Source of the DNA: Hypericum androsaemum
Lineage: Eukaryota; Streptophyta; Magnoliopsida; Malpighiales; Hypericaceae
Assembly (NCBI GenBank): GCA_963995505.1
Contig: OZ023182.1
Coordinates: forward strand, 1,317,001 to 1,381,000
Direction: 5' to 3'
DNA length: 64,000 nt
Shown here: positions 22,513 through 34,160 of the stretch, one piece after another
Layout of the letters: every line of letters starts with the position of its first letter
Position numbering within the stretch: position 1 is the first letter of the stretch
Notes under the pieces: generated by a model
Database searches by the model: none
Told to the model about the DNA's origin: nothing
The model's input: only the letters and a program-made list of their open reading frames with translations
Made by a program: the position numbers and the translations under genes

Positions 22513-24552
22513 CTACAGCACAAAACCACTGATCAAGTGAATCAGAAACCCACAAAAACATCCAAGGAACAAACCAGGAAGCCCCACAAGAGATCTAACT
22601 GCAGAATCAGAAGAATCAATCATAATAGGGAACTGGCAATCCCCTTCAGAGGGATCATCACCTGTGAGCTTCCCCAGCCCATTGAAGTCACAGTCCCATT
22701 CCCTCTGGCCACTCACCTGGTAGTACACGTTGAAGGCGTACGAAGCGTTCCCTTCGACGCTCAAGTGGTTACACGACGACCCGAATTCCAACGAAGTGCA
22801 GTCCGATAGGGAACAAGCATAGTCGACGCTCTCGGGCAGTAACTGGGCCAGGTCACTTGCCTTGGTGTCCAAGACACACCACTTTCTGGACATGTACTTG
22901 ACTCCTTCCACTGGGGACAACCCTTTGTCCTCCTTGTGTCCCGACATGTCCAGCTCGTACTTGGGCTTCCCGTCGTACTCGAATATCCCCCAGTGCCTCT
23001 CGAAGTGGCCTGGCGCGATGCTCTTCGCGTTCTCATCGACGAGGCTGAACAGATAGACATCGATCCTGCCTTTCCTGGCGGGTGTTCCGAGCCCACTTAG
23101 TACGTGCTGGATCAATCCCTGGTTGAATCTTTTCGCGCTCCGGACATTCGCGTGCTTGTCTCCATCGGTAGGCCAACCAACCTCGCCAATTACGATCTTC
23201 ACGTCAGGGTAGCCGACCTTGACGAGTGACCAAACAAGGGTGTCGAAGTTGGCATCGAACACATTGGTATAAACCAAGTTCCCGTCCTTGATCGGCCTGT
23301 AATTCGTCCCGTCGAAGAAGGCGAAGTCCATGGGAAAGTAAGGGTTCCCGTAGAGGCTGAGGAACGGGTAGATGTTGACGGTGAAAGGAGCGTCGTTGGA
23401 GTGGAGGAACTGGATGATCTGGATCGTGATGTCCTTCAGCTCGGTGCGGAAATCGCCGGCCGAAGGGACCGGATTCGACTCCGGGGAGTCGTAGATGTCC
23501 GCGTTGAACGGAACCGTGGCCTTCACCTTTGTTCCTAGCCCTACGTTGTTCAGTGCTTCCTGGATGTTCCTGAGAGCTGGTAACGTGGTTTGTAGGTAAC
23601 TCCCATTGTACGTTTGGAGGAATGGCTCATTTCCGACCGCAACATACCTGAGAGGAGACAATTATTTCATTGGTTAGAACCAATTTTTCGATAATTTTGG
23701 TTAGATCCAATTGCTAGGAGATCATAAAAGATTGTCTAATTAACAGAGTTGGTTAAAGTTGTATCACTTTTAGCTTATTTGAAATCAATTCATAACGAAA
23801 TCGACTTCCATTTTTATTTTTATAGCCAAAAATATATATATATGATTCACATTTGATTCTCGTCTTCGAAACCGGTTTGTGATTTTTTCTCTTTAAAACA
23901 TTTGATATTAGAGAGCAGTAGGATTATGATGAACATTTAATCTCAAATATTATGCTAATACTAGAAACGTTACTATTTTTAATAGAAATTTCAGTTCCGT
24001 GTTTTAATTGAGTGAAATTTTATTTCAAATACAAAGTTAGTTTCAACCACTCTTAACTAAAACTGGGAAATAAAATTCAATTATCCAAAAACATAAAATT
24101 CTAAACATGTAGGCTCTTAAAATCGTCCAAAAAATGAAAACTTTCAACAGAATTGGAGTTTTTGGAAGAGAACTCAACTTGATATTGACTCCACCAGGGT
24201 AAGACCAAGAGGTGACATTGTCATAAACCCAAGACTCAGCATTCTGAGGGTCACACATATCTTTGAGCATGTAATTGGGGATGGCCAGCATCACTTCAAT
24301 CCCGCTGCCCACCAGAGCCGCCATTATCCGCTCGTCCGCCTCGAAAAGCTTCAGCTTCTTGAACCCGTTCGCCTTCAGCATGTCGACCACCTTACGCGGA
24401 GGCAACATGTTGGATGTCATGGTGCCCCAGTTCACCCCGACGCCACCCGAACTCGACGAGGCTACAATAACGATCGCGTTCCGAGCCACACTCAGTAGCA
24501 GCACCACCACCAGGTAACTGGTGATAAAAAGTAGTCGTGCTTTTTCTTCCAT
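22513..24552 (-). CDS. GPI-anchor-type glucan endo-1,3-beta-glucosidase (GH17) with X8/CBM43 domain, 502 aa
   Basis: Predicted to cleave beta-1,3-glucan (callose) in the wall or at plasmodesmata. Two exons, 24552-24179 and 23647-22513, join in frame (NIK to YVAVGNEP). A hydrophobic signal peptide ([15 protein letters not shown]) is followed by the GH17 barrel from VGVNWGTM. The acid/base Glu132 is in VAVGNEP and the nucleophile Glu280 in [12 protein letters not shown]. The X8 domain, a Cys-rich callose-binding module, spans about residues 380-465 (KWCVL to WDCDF to CQFP). A C-terminal hydrophobic tail ([20 protein letters not shown]) after a small-residue region fits GPI attachment. The intron position, just before the acid/base Glu motif, is common in this subgroup. 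All catalytic residues are intact and length is normal. The exact paralogue is not assigned. Confidence 0.94.
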
Positions 24553-25598
24553 TAGTTGTTTGGGAGTAGGTTGGAGGATTTATGGAACCCAGAAGTGAGG
24601 AGATGCTTCATGGGGAAATCTTACGTTGCAAAAGAAATGGGAAGATTCGTTTGTGAGTTGGTTCGGATGTCTAGTTATCGGTGAAGCGAATTGGTTAGCC
24701 AGTTAGTGGGATGGATGCTTTTGTCGTGTTAAAAATCATAAGAATATTGTTGGGTTGGACATGCTAGTTAATTAAAGCTGACTACGTACAGCACTTGAAT
24801 CTCATGATGTTCTTTTTAATGTTTTATCTTAAGTTAAAAGATTTTTTTCTATCGACGAAACCACCTAGTATCCGAACACTGAATAAATAGAGGGTTGTTT
24901 CAGCTAATTAATCGAGAGTTATTCTCCCCCAATCAACACTTTTAGGGTGTTTGGTAGAGACTCGTAATCAGCTCTGGCAACAGCTGAGTTCAATCAACAC
25001 AACCAAATGAGCATTAGGTTTACTAATCCGAATTTGAGTCAAGCTGGACAAAAAAATGACACCAAAACTCTTCCTATCAAATTTTAATACCATTAGTCCC
25101 GGGACTCGAACTAGAGATTTCTGATCAAGCTAGAAGAACAACCATTCACCTGTTAATCTAATATCATGTTTGGATAACATATCTATATGCAACCACACAA
25201 CCTTTCATAGAGGAATAAAGAAAGAGCTGCAAAGAGTTGGCGTCCGGCAAATTTCGAGACCCCAATTGTAGTCCAAATAATTGATTTCTAATAATACATT
25301 GCAGAATCCAATTGGGAGCCAGCCCTGCTGCGCCAATTATCCGGCTGGCGGCTACTGCACATAAAGTTCACGATTGGTAGAATGATAGAATAAATAGAGT
25401 GCAGTGGAAGGACCCAAATATATTCTGGGCTCGGTTTTGGAGGGGTTAGCTAACTCTACTTATGAGCTGGTTTGCTCTGTGTAAGACTTTCTATACATAC
25501 AGTACACCCGAAGTTGCAAATCTAAGTGAGTCATGAGACATTGACTTACCATCGCGACTCGCGTATCAACACTGGTGGTCAGATGGGACATTATACAG
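24553..25598. other. GH17 promoter and spacer to TRM5
   Basis: The sequence contains the GH17 5' flank on the left and the TRM5 3' UTR on the right. At about 25085-25170, read on the minus strand, CTAGTTCGAGTCCCGGG resembles a Pol III B box with a weak A-box-like TAGCTTGATCAG before it. This may be an old tRNA-derived SINE, but it has no clear A tail or flanking repeats. Nothing else was recognised. Confidence 0.35.
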
Positions 25599-28500
25599 TC
25601 ATTGCACGGTGACTGAAGACTGAATTTTTGTATCAACGTCTTCCAAACATGACTCTGGTAGCTTAAAGCTCAGGCAAAACATGGCCTATAAGAAGAAAGG
25701 GAGCAAAAAGTTATACATGTGTGATGACCAATCGAACAAAATTCAGATCTCAAATAAATGCATTTGACACTCGTGACAGATTGGGTAACATTTAATTAAC
25801 CACAGGTAGCTCTTCGTACCTTATTTGGAGCAACGTCTCTAACTCTATGAAACACAGGATCTTGAATACGAGCATTCAAGGCAGACTCTGCTTCCTGCAA
25901 AGAGAACGGGTATCCACGTTACAAGAGCTCGTGAGTAAAGCAAGGGCAACAGGAATAGCACCAATAAAACAAAACCAAAGGAGGTAAAGTACTCAAACAT
26001 GGGAGCAGAAACTAAAAGTAAATGATAGTATCTATTCATGAACTTACGGAAATTTTCGATTCATTGGTTTCAGTGGCACGTATAAAGCAATAGCAGTGGA
26101 TCCAGGGAAGATTTCCCTTCCAACTTCTCCTCTGAATAATGCCCTTGAATGCATCTGAAAAAAGAAAAGATCTTATAAATGACAAAGCAAATCAATGTTT
26201 GACTAGAGATCACGTAATACCCAAAAGGAAAAGTATGTGCCAAATGGCATATACACTATGGTGAATATCGCAAGAAACGACTGGTGCATAAGTTCTGCAG
26301 TTTTCCTTCAACTCGTATAAAATTTGAAACTTTAAAAATAATGGACCTTGCAAAAAGGAGAAAATTTGTAGATTTAACCAAATTTTCTTTCCTCGAGCAA
26401 AAAAACCCAGGAAAGATGAAAGAGAATTGGACTGGCCCGTGCCACAAACCCAGCAAAAAATTATCAAAGCATTTGGGGTTGCTGCATCTTCGCCATCCAA
26501 CAAATGCTAAAGAAAGAAAGGTTCCAGAGAAAGAAACTATTGGCACGAGATTGACACGGCAAATTCCCGGCCTTGCTGGAGAATCAAACAAAATGTTCCA
26601 GTTTCTAAACTTCTGGCATGAGATCCCCAATTGTTCCATTTTATACTGGACTCGCGTAACTAGTACTACAGAATGGATGACAGAAAATGTTCCAGGCCCA
26701 ATAATGATCTTGTAGTAGTCAATGCTTACAAGCATTTCAACTTGACTATCATTGTCATTGTTTCCAGCTTCAGATAATGAGCTTTCATAATGCTTATGAT
26801 TAGCTCATAGATAAACTTCTAGTCTGGGAAGGAATAAACTACCAAAGTAACAATAAGCATTGGTAAATCAAAACAATGAAGAGGAAACATTGATGAGAGA
26901 GAGAAAGAGAAATCAATAATTGGTGCTTATACCTAGAAATTCTATAGCAGACGCAGGGAGGTTCATTATCACATGATCAACATGCTCATGTGGTCTGGTA
27001 TTTGGCAATGGAGAGGACCTTATCCTCTTATTCTTATTATTCTTTTGGTTAGAGATGCAGGGCCCATCACCATTCAGATTTCTGCTTTCTGGTCACCAAA
27101 GTAGGACATTAGCATCTCAAGCCAGAAGATAAAGAACCACAAAGGAAGCAAAAACTCCAACTGTGACTCAATGCCTACCATCTTGAGAGAGGTCTGGTGG
27201 TCTTTTAGCTGTAGCAAGGGAAATATCTCCCTTCGTAGATGGATCTTGTGCACCATCCAAATTACTTGAACCAACTTCAGGCACTTGACCCCCTGCAAAA
27301 GTAACTGGAAAGTAAATATTTTTATGTGTTTGATTGCTTCTTCTGTGATACCAGTACGAAGGTTGCGTGAGGAAGAACACAAGTTCACCATTCAGACTTG
27401 ACTTTTCAGCCTTTGATTCTTCTTCTGCAGGTATGTTGCAATTATCAGGTGCTGCAAGCACAGAATCCTCAGTCGCTAAATTCATGTCACGAACCGGAGC
27501 TTCCATTAACTGCGAAATGAACTTCCTTGCATCCATATTGTATGGGAAAATATGACCGTCGACTTTGTTCAGTTTTGCATTAATCGTCAAGTAGCGAACA
27601 CTATCTGGATTTAGGTCATTTGCATATACAGTGCACCCCTTTTGTGCTGCTGGGATGGCAAAAGGGCCAATACCAGAAAACATGTCACAAATGGTGTCTC
27701 CAGGTCGAAACAAAGAAACCAACCTCATGTGTTCATGCTCCAGTCTAGAATTCCAATAAACCAAGCTATAATCGAGTTTGAAAGTAGCTCCATATTGTTT
27801 GACCTCTGTGACCATATCCTCTTCTCCAGCCAAAACCTCAAACTTTGGGACTCGAAACTCATTTGTGATAGCCCCAACTTTATTCACCACAGTTCTTATC
27901 CTAGGATAATTTTTCTGTAGAAAAAGATGGCAAGAAAACAAAGCCAGGGATAACCACACCCATCGATTGATAACCTAAATAGAAAAAAATTCTAAACGGA
28001 TAACAAAAGCGCGCTTACATCATAGATGACCTCTGCAACAATATCCTTATACGGTAGAAGCTCATCGTGAATATTCAAATGAGCAATATGACCTGCAGGT
28101 GCTACACAAAGCTCAGAAACAACATTCCCCTCACACCCATGCAGAACACGCTAGAAACCCAGAAGCCTGAAATAACCGAACAAACTACCCGACTACAGAT
28201 AAAAACTACTTGCCTATGGTTTCAAAAGACGAAGGAACCTCCACCCCTTGAGGCAGAACCTGCTTCAATACATGATCTGCAGTTGCACAGACAACACAAA
28301 AGCTCGAATCAGAGAAGAACAAAAATCCACCATACACCGCATTAACTCCCGCCCGACGCTAGCTAACCTGCACTCCAGTGAGAGTAACCTAGCTTCACAG
28401 AATGCGGAACAACCTCGAATTCCCCCAACTTCCTAAGCTCGTCCAGTTGACCATCCGGTATTCCCGACAAATCTACAACACCAAAATACAAACAATAATA

Positions 28501-28832
28501 ACTCAAAATCTCCTAATCAAACTAAGTGAATCGAAACTCGAGGCTTGCCTGAACTAAGAACGCGCTCGGACAGTATCAGGAGGCGGTGCTTCTCGGAGGC
28601 GGGGTCCTCCGCTACCGGCTTGACGCGTGGCTTATCGAGAAGGTACCTTAATTACAAGTTCGTCTGATTCTCAATCCCCGAAAAGCGGAATTAAACAGAA
28701 ATACGAAAGGGAAAACGAGAAGAAGGCGGCGGGGTACCCGTTGAGTAGACGAGTGGCGAGCTTACAGAGCTCCCGAGGGATCCTGAGCGCCCATAGCTTC
28801 AGGTGGACGTCGAATTGCCTCTTGTCGAGCAT
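25599..28832 (-). CDS. TRM5: tRNA (guanine37-N1)-methyltransferase TRM5, 499 aa
   Basis: Uses S-adenosylmethionine to make m1G37 next to the anticodon, which prevents frameshifting; plants have cytosolic/nuclear and organellar forms. Eleven exons: 28832-28738, 28646-28549, 28472-28368, 28276-28214, 28092-28019, 27914-27389, 27292-27179, 27088-26933, 26154-26048, 25894-25820 and 25685-25599; the total is exactly 500 codons. The N-terminal domain ([17 protein letters not shown]) is followed by [14 protein letters not shown] and the SAM-binding motif [36 protein letters not shown] and the catalytic-loop motif [10 protein letters not shown] are all intact. A low-complexity insert lies between NMDARKF and NLPAS, as usual in plant members. 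Introns 2 and 4 use GC donors. No transit peptide is obvious, favouring the nuclear/cytosolic form. Confidence 0.94.
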
Positions 28833-29656
28833 TTTCGAATGGAAGCGGAAGAGTAAACTAATTACGTCGGAACTTTGACCTCGGAGGATTAGAAACCCTA
28901 ACGCGCGGGAAAGGCCCAACGGACTTCTAGTTCACGCGCTGCGCTGGTTTTGTTTGTCGGGTTGGGCTGGGCCGGGATCCAAGGATAGGCCGAGTTTGGG
29001 CAGATCCAATAAGAGTTCGAAATTCTGTGACGAATCAAATAATTTTAGTTCGAGTTGAAGTTTGAATGCACTACCAACACCAACACTATGTTAATAATAA
29101 TTCTTTAAAAAATACATTATGTTAACACTGTAAATAATTATTTTTTGTGAATGTTGCGATAGATAAGTTAGCTCATACATATCAAAAGGTATATGTTAGT
29201 AGCATGTGAGTAGGGAAATAGTTTCAGAAAATATGAATAGAATTCATGGAAACTGAAGATTCAGGAACAAAAACACTGTTGACATCGTCACAATCATGAA
29301 AGAGATCGCTTCCAGCAATAACTGGAATCCCAAATATTTATACTTTGGTCGTACCAAAAAGGCACGACTCACCCGAATTTCACAATCTCTATACAATTGA
29401 TAGAAAACCCACGTCAAGAAAACAATTTGTCACCTGAAATTCTCAATTCCCCCAACAAATAAAATCTTCCGAATTTAATCCCCTAATTACAAACCGCTGC
29501 CGCCTCCTCCTTAATTTCCCACGTCATGTTCCATCGGAAACTGCGCGGGGAACGACACAACAACAACGGTTACGAATTGACTCCAACTCCGTCGATTCTT
29601 CTACGGCTTATGACATTACACCAATTCCGAGCGATTCTTTATCTCGTGAGCTTCTG
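28833..29656. other. TRM5 promoter region and AT-rich spacer
   Basis: Sequence upstream of TRM5 and downstream of the small DVL gene. The first 100 bp are GC-rich and presumably include the TRM5 5' UTR; the rest is AT-rich. A short plus-strand frame at 29526-29720 overlaps the DVL gene antisense and is a shadow. Confidence 0.35.
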
Positions 29657-29881
29657 TCAATCGCGGACGGCGTGTTGGTGCCAGCACAGGAGCATGGAGA
29701 TGCATCGGCGGAAGATGTAGAGTCTGGTCCTGTGCTGCCTCACCATCGTCACGCACCTCCTCTTCATCCCGCTCCCATGTTTGGCTCTGCCCAGCTGGGT
29801 TTCCGGCCTCTTCTTGATCGCCACGTGGAACGACGGTGACGTCTGGGTCTGGATGCGGTTGTAGGGCGAGACAATCGCCAT
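29657..29881 (-). CDS. DVL/RTFL (DEVIL/ROTUNDIFOLIA4-like) small polypeptide, 74 aa
   Basis: Plant-specific small signalling-type peptides that alter cell proliferation and organ shape when overexpressed, and that associate with the plasma membrane. The C-terminal RTF domain is clear: KRRCVTMVRQHRTRLYIFRR followed by CISMLLCWH. Its conserved features are a basic Cys-containing start, the RxRxYIxRRC core and the MLLCWH end. The N-terminal about 38 residues are variable and Ser/Thr/Arg-rich, as usual. The gene is intronless. The start is an ATG at 29881; an AT-rich TATATTAA element lies roughly 95 bp upstream on the minus strand (near 29973-29981). Such genes are often missed because of their size. 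Its position, about 820 bp upstream of TRM5 on the same strand, suggests no functional link. Confidence 0.88.
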   Translation of the reverse strand: MAIVSPYNRIQTQTSPSFHVAIKKRPETQLGRAKHGSGMKRRCVTMVRQHRTRLYIFRRCISMLLCWHQHAVRD

Positions 29882-30119
29882 TGTTAATGGTCAGAAGAAG
29901 CGTGGAGGTTAAGGTTTGTTTAATAGAGAGATATGAGGCGAGGGGTTGGTTGGTGTGCTTGTTGCTGAGGTTAATATAAGAAGAAGTTTGAGAATTTAGT
30001 TTAGGACACGGTGGGCCCGCGCTTACGTGTTGCTGGCTTCCTCGTGTTTTCCTACTTTTGTGTCAAATTCTTATCCCGACGAATTTTATCACGCTCGGCA
30101 GTTTTTCAAATATTACTAA

Positions 30120-30654
30120 GACCATGTACAGCAATGCCGAGCGCTCGGCTATTATTTTACTATTTAAAAAAAAAATTGGCGTTCTGCTCGGCCGAGCAGA
30201 TTGGCTGGCCAATCCCGCTCCCGAGCGGATTGGTTAGCTTTTTTTTTAACTATCTAGTTATTTTCACTTGGCATAATATTATTCGTAAAAATAAATTTAT
30301 TCGGATAAAATTTTTGTGGTTAGCTTATCTTTAGCAATAAATTTAAAAATAATTTGATTTTGTATCTCTATAAATAGAGTTCAATGTTAACATATTTTCA
30401 TATACCATCACAATATTTAATCGTGTTATTGAAAACATAATTATTTTCGTAATATATAATTTTTATCTAAACAAATCAGAGTAGATAATATGTGGATGAG
30501 AGAGAAATTAATTGTTTATTCTGTGAACTGGGTTGCTGATGTGGGTAAAAAATATGTAAGTGGATTGGATTGAGTAGGAATTGGGTATGGAAGAGAGAGA
30601 AATTAATAATTTATTCCGTGACCTGGATTGGATGGATTGCTGATGTGGGTAGTC
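30120..30654 (+). mobile_element. Harbinger-like MITE, copy 1 (535 bp)
   Basis: It starts GACCATGTACAGCAAT and ends, read inward from the other side, GACTACCCACATCAGCAAT, so the termini are imperfect inverted repeats. It is flanked by the 3-bp repeat TAA (30117-30119 and 30655-30657), the target-site size and sequence preferred by PIF/Harbinger elements. It has no coding capacity. The interior matches the element at 32064-32586 in inverted orientation: CACTTGGCATAATATTATTC, TAATTTTTATCTAAAC and TTTATTCTGTGA all have counterparts there. Confidence 0.72.
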
Positions 30655-30657
30655 TAA

Positions 30658-32060
30658 GTCGATTAATTTAATTTAAATTAAATTTTTTACATAATGATAA
30701 TTTATGGTAGATTATAAAATATTTATTTTTTCTAAATTTTTAGAAATCAAAGACTTTTTTTTGAAAAAAATCAAAGATTCGTATATTTCTTATATCGCAG
30801 AAAAACCATATAAAATTACTCGTGTTTTTTCATTCCTTGTATTTGGGATGTTTCGTACATTTTTATATCATAATCAAGGTATTAAAAAAAATGTGGTTTG
30901 ACTGATCTGACCAGATCTATCATTTGAGCATACAGAGTATGAGGTTGATACGCTCACCTTGCGAAGCGCCATAAATCTTGTCGGAGCTGCCAATTCAACG
31001 TGGTTTTATTGACTCGAACTACACCGGATTTTATTCAAAATATACACAAAATTAAATAAAAACTTGCATTACAATCTCGATTTCCTTCCATCAACACAAA
31101 ATCAACAAAGAAAAGTGGACTAGAGATGAAATAAATTAGTCAGAATATAAAATTTGAAACTTATATTCAGACTATTTATTCTATGTATTATTTTAAAATA
31201 ATAATAAAAATTTTAAGACAAAAATTTGGTCTGATGATCCGACTGATAGAACCAATCAACCCAAAGATTAGAGAAATTCCAAACCAACCTACGAATCGAT
31301 TTTTAAAAGCTTGATCATAATTAGGGGAAGACAGTGATGCTGGTCAAATCGAAGGTGGGCCTCGTTCAAACAATGAAAATGACCTTAGCTTGGATTTTTT
31401 TGAGGGATATGACCTTAGCTTGGAGGGACAAGAGAAGCCGTGTAAGGATAAAGATTCCTGCAGACCCCCACCCCAATGGCACTTTTGTGGTTTTATTTAG
31501 CCCACGTTTTCGTTTTCCTGCAACTGAGCAGATATTTACTTTCTAGATGGCCACAAATAATATTGAGCTATAAAAGGCACATGTTCATGTTCCATAAGGA
31601 TTCAACATTGAAGATTGCCGACTGGAAACGTGTAAAATAAGATGAAAATAAACGAGTTCTTCTACTTATAAATATTTAGATCAACTGATGAAATTATTAT
31701 TTTAATTTAACTAAAAAATATCAAATTTGAATAATTAAGAATATAATAGTATTCAACATAGATTAACCTACATAGTCGTTGTATGAATACTCTATGTTAT
31801 AAACTAAAAATAATTAAACTAGCTCCTCTTTGGTTCTTTATATTTCCATGTATGCTTCGATGGGCATGTGATGCTGCTACCCACTCATCAAATTTAGATA
31901 AGAGCACATGGATACAGCAAAAGTCAACTACAAGGAATATAAGTGTACAAACAGCTCGCAAATGGTACTCTAGCACAAAGTAAGGGGTATATCTAAAGAA
32001 AAAACACGGAGTGGGGGATGAGCATCTCACCTACCCGGTTGTCGCCGATATCTTAAGTAT
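30658..32060. other. AT-rich DNA between the two MITEs
   Basis: AT-rich, with only short accidental reading frames such as 31334-31546. The direct repeat GACCTTAGCTTGGA occurs at about 31381 and 31410. No gene, RNA or element with clear ends was recognised. Confidence 0.35.
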
Positions 32061-32063
32061 TAA

Positions 32064-32586
32064 GACCATCTATTATAATAAATAATTAATTTATTTTTCA
32101 TTGTATCTGATCCAACTCTATTATATATTTTTCTACCTACATCAGTAACCGAGGATCACAGAATAAATAATTAATTAATCTTTCATCTACATATTATCTA
32201 ATATTATTTTTTGTTTATATAAAAATTATAATTAATTTACGAAAATGATTATTTGTGATTATAACAGGAAAAAATAAAATTAAGTAACAAAATTAAGATT
32301 ATTTATTTTTAGTTTTGTTAAAGATAACTTCAATTTTTATAACCACACAAATAATATCAAAAAAAATCTATTTATACGAATAACATTGTGCCAAGTGTAA
32401 CTAAGTAGATAGATAGAAAAATAAAAAAATTATTATTTTAATGGGGGGCGACGGGGAGGACAAGAATCATGTTTTGGCTCAGGGCCGTGGTCCTCATCCC
32501 CCACAATTTACATCTTTCTTTTTTATAATTTTTTTTGGTGCCACATCAGCGTGACCCTTACCCAAAGATCACTGATGTGACTGTTC
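32064..32586 (-). mobile_element. Harbinger-like MITE, copy 2 (523 bp), inverted relative to copy 1
   Basis: It is flanked by TAA (32061-32063 and 32587-32589) and begins GACCATCTATTATAATA; read from the other end it begins GAACAGTCACATCAGTGATC. The minus strand of this element aligns over most of its length with the plus strand of 30120-30654. Both share CACTTGGCA, a GTTATTCGTA-type block, TAATTTTTATxTAAAC, a TAGATAATATG block and TTATTCTGTGA. One arm (about 32440-32520) differs and is GC-richer. It is non-coding. Confidence 0.7.
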
Positions 32587-32785
32587 TAAACAGTCCAATT
32601 CTTACTGATAGAGGGTGTTTTTCTTGTCTAGTGTTTTTTGTAACTTTTTTTTTTAAAAATCTCTTTTTTGTAACTTTTTCATATTCTGAATATGTGCAAT
32701 AACTTATAATTAATTTAGGTACAATTTTATTCATATTAAAAGAATTGTAAAATGCATTCATTTTCAGCTAATTATATAAAAAATA

Positions 32786-33568
32786 AGGTTAAAGATATTT
32801 TAGTAACTTGTATTATTAGAAATTGACACTTTACACCTTGTGTTATAAAAATTCCCAAAAAGATACCATGTATTTGTCTCTTTCTACCATACTTAATATT
32901 CCAGCGATGACATGAACTTTAAATATTCTACGTCATTTAAAATTGTCGACTAAGATTAAAAATTAAAAAAATATATCACTAGAAATAGAAGCCTTAAAAA
33001 TCACGTACAGAGAAGCCGCCAATGGTTGGAGCTCCCCTCTTTCTAAGAACAAAAACTCCAAACCCTAACCCCTCTTTTAACAAAAAAAAAATCCCTAGCT
33101 CTAGTTTATCTTGTACGGTTTCTCTTGCACTCACGGCCGAGCTCACTCTCGCCCAGAGCTTTTAGACAAGAATGTCATCCAAATCAAAATAAACAAAGAT
33201 TCAAAAGTGCATGCAACCATCACACCGTAAGTAATTTTTCTCGTCTTGGAGATAATTAAACTTGGCCTTCTTCGCGTGAACAAAATAGATAAAAGAGGGA
33301 TTAAGAATTGGATTTTTTCATAGTTAAAAGAGGGGTTAGAGTATGAACGACTTGCTCCTATTGGTGACTTTTGGGTTTATAATGACATATTTTTTAATTT
33401 TTATAATTTTTAATCCTAGTTAGCAATTTTAAATGACGTAGAATATTTAAAATCCACGTCATTGCTGGAATATTAAGTGTGGTGGAAAGAGCCAAGTGGG
33501 AGTTTTTACAACACAAAGTACAAAATGTCTATTTTTAATAACACAAGATACTAAAGTGTCTTTAACCC
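32786..33568. mobile_element. Mutator-like non-autonomous element with ~200-bp terminal inverted repeats (783 bp)
   Basis: Long arms are inverted copies: the left arm (32786 to about 32990) and the right arm (about 33380-33568) share (A/G)GGTTAAAGA at the ends, then CTTGTGTTATxAAAA, TTAATATTCCAGC and TTCTACGTCATTTAAAATTG. The insertion is bounded by a perfect 9-bp target-site duplication TAAAAAATA (32777-32785 and 33569-33577), the size made by Mutator-like transposases. The roughly 390-bp interior is less AT-rich and opens a 46-codon plus-strand frame starting MVGAPLFLRTK at 33022, so it may contain a captured gene piece. No transposase is present. Confidence 0.85.
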
Positions 33569-33577
33569 TAAAAAATA

Positions 33578-34160
33578 CCGAGTTTAAATACAACTAATGC
33601 AATACTATATACCACAATTTTTTAGAGGGATAAATGATATGATTTTTTTTTTTGCAATCGATTCATCTGCATGCATGACTTGGAGTTATTTCTTCTCCCA
33701 CTTGGGAATCTGTTTTTGTAGTTTGAAGTATTGCCTTGCATTTCTTTCACATCCGATGTTTTTTCGAAACCTATTTTATGAGACGATTCAATAATATATT
33801 TTCATTCGTAAAAATGCTTTTGCCACTTGCCAACTCTAATAGGTAGTTTGAAGTATTGGTTGAAGTATTGGTTGCTTGGTTTGACATGATTTATTTATAC
33901 GCATAAACAAAGGCGGCTTCGAGAAAGACTTTCTGCGCTATTGTAAGTTTAACTGAACCTAGTCAAGTTTCCAATAACATGAACGCAGATTTTTCCACTC
34001 TCTTTCTATACACCTCGCCGACGACAACTATCGGTCGACAACTATCGAATTGTTTTTCCTTTTCCAATTACCTGCCATCGAGCACCAGCCGTCAGACAAT
34101 GAACTTTATTTATATTAATCACGTATTTATACAAAGAAGGCAACTGCTGCTCTATTGTCT
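33578..34160. other. Spacer and 3' UTR of the oxygenase gene
   Basis: AT-rich on the left, with a short direct repeat of TTGAAGTATTG around 33722, 33848 and 33860. The right end holds the likely 3' UTR of the minus-strand oxygenase gene. No other feature was seen. Confidence 0.35.

Noticed and set aside
25085..25170. tRNA gene or SINE
   Set aside because: A B-box-like TTCGAGTCCC is present, but the A box is weak, no cloverleaf forms, and no A tail or flanking repeats are visible.
27293..27388. Coding sequence continuing through 27293-27388 in TRM5
   Set aside because: The frame is open, but the segment starts GTGAAC after an exon and ends TTTGCAG, and the encoded residues do not resemble TRM5; it is a short intron in phase.
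9866..28832. A metabolic gene cluster (BAHD, GH17, methyltransferase)
   Set aside because: The methyltransferase is TRM5 (tRNA modification), GH17 acts on callose, and the genes between them are housekeeping; nothing ties them to one pathway.
29526..29720. Plus-strand 64-codon ORF, and another plus-strand frame open to about 29840
   Set aside because: Both are antisense to the DVL gene, whose minus-strand RTF domain is unmistakable.
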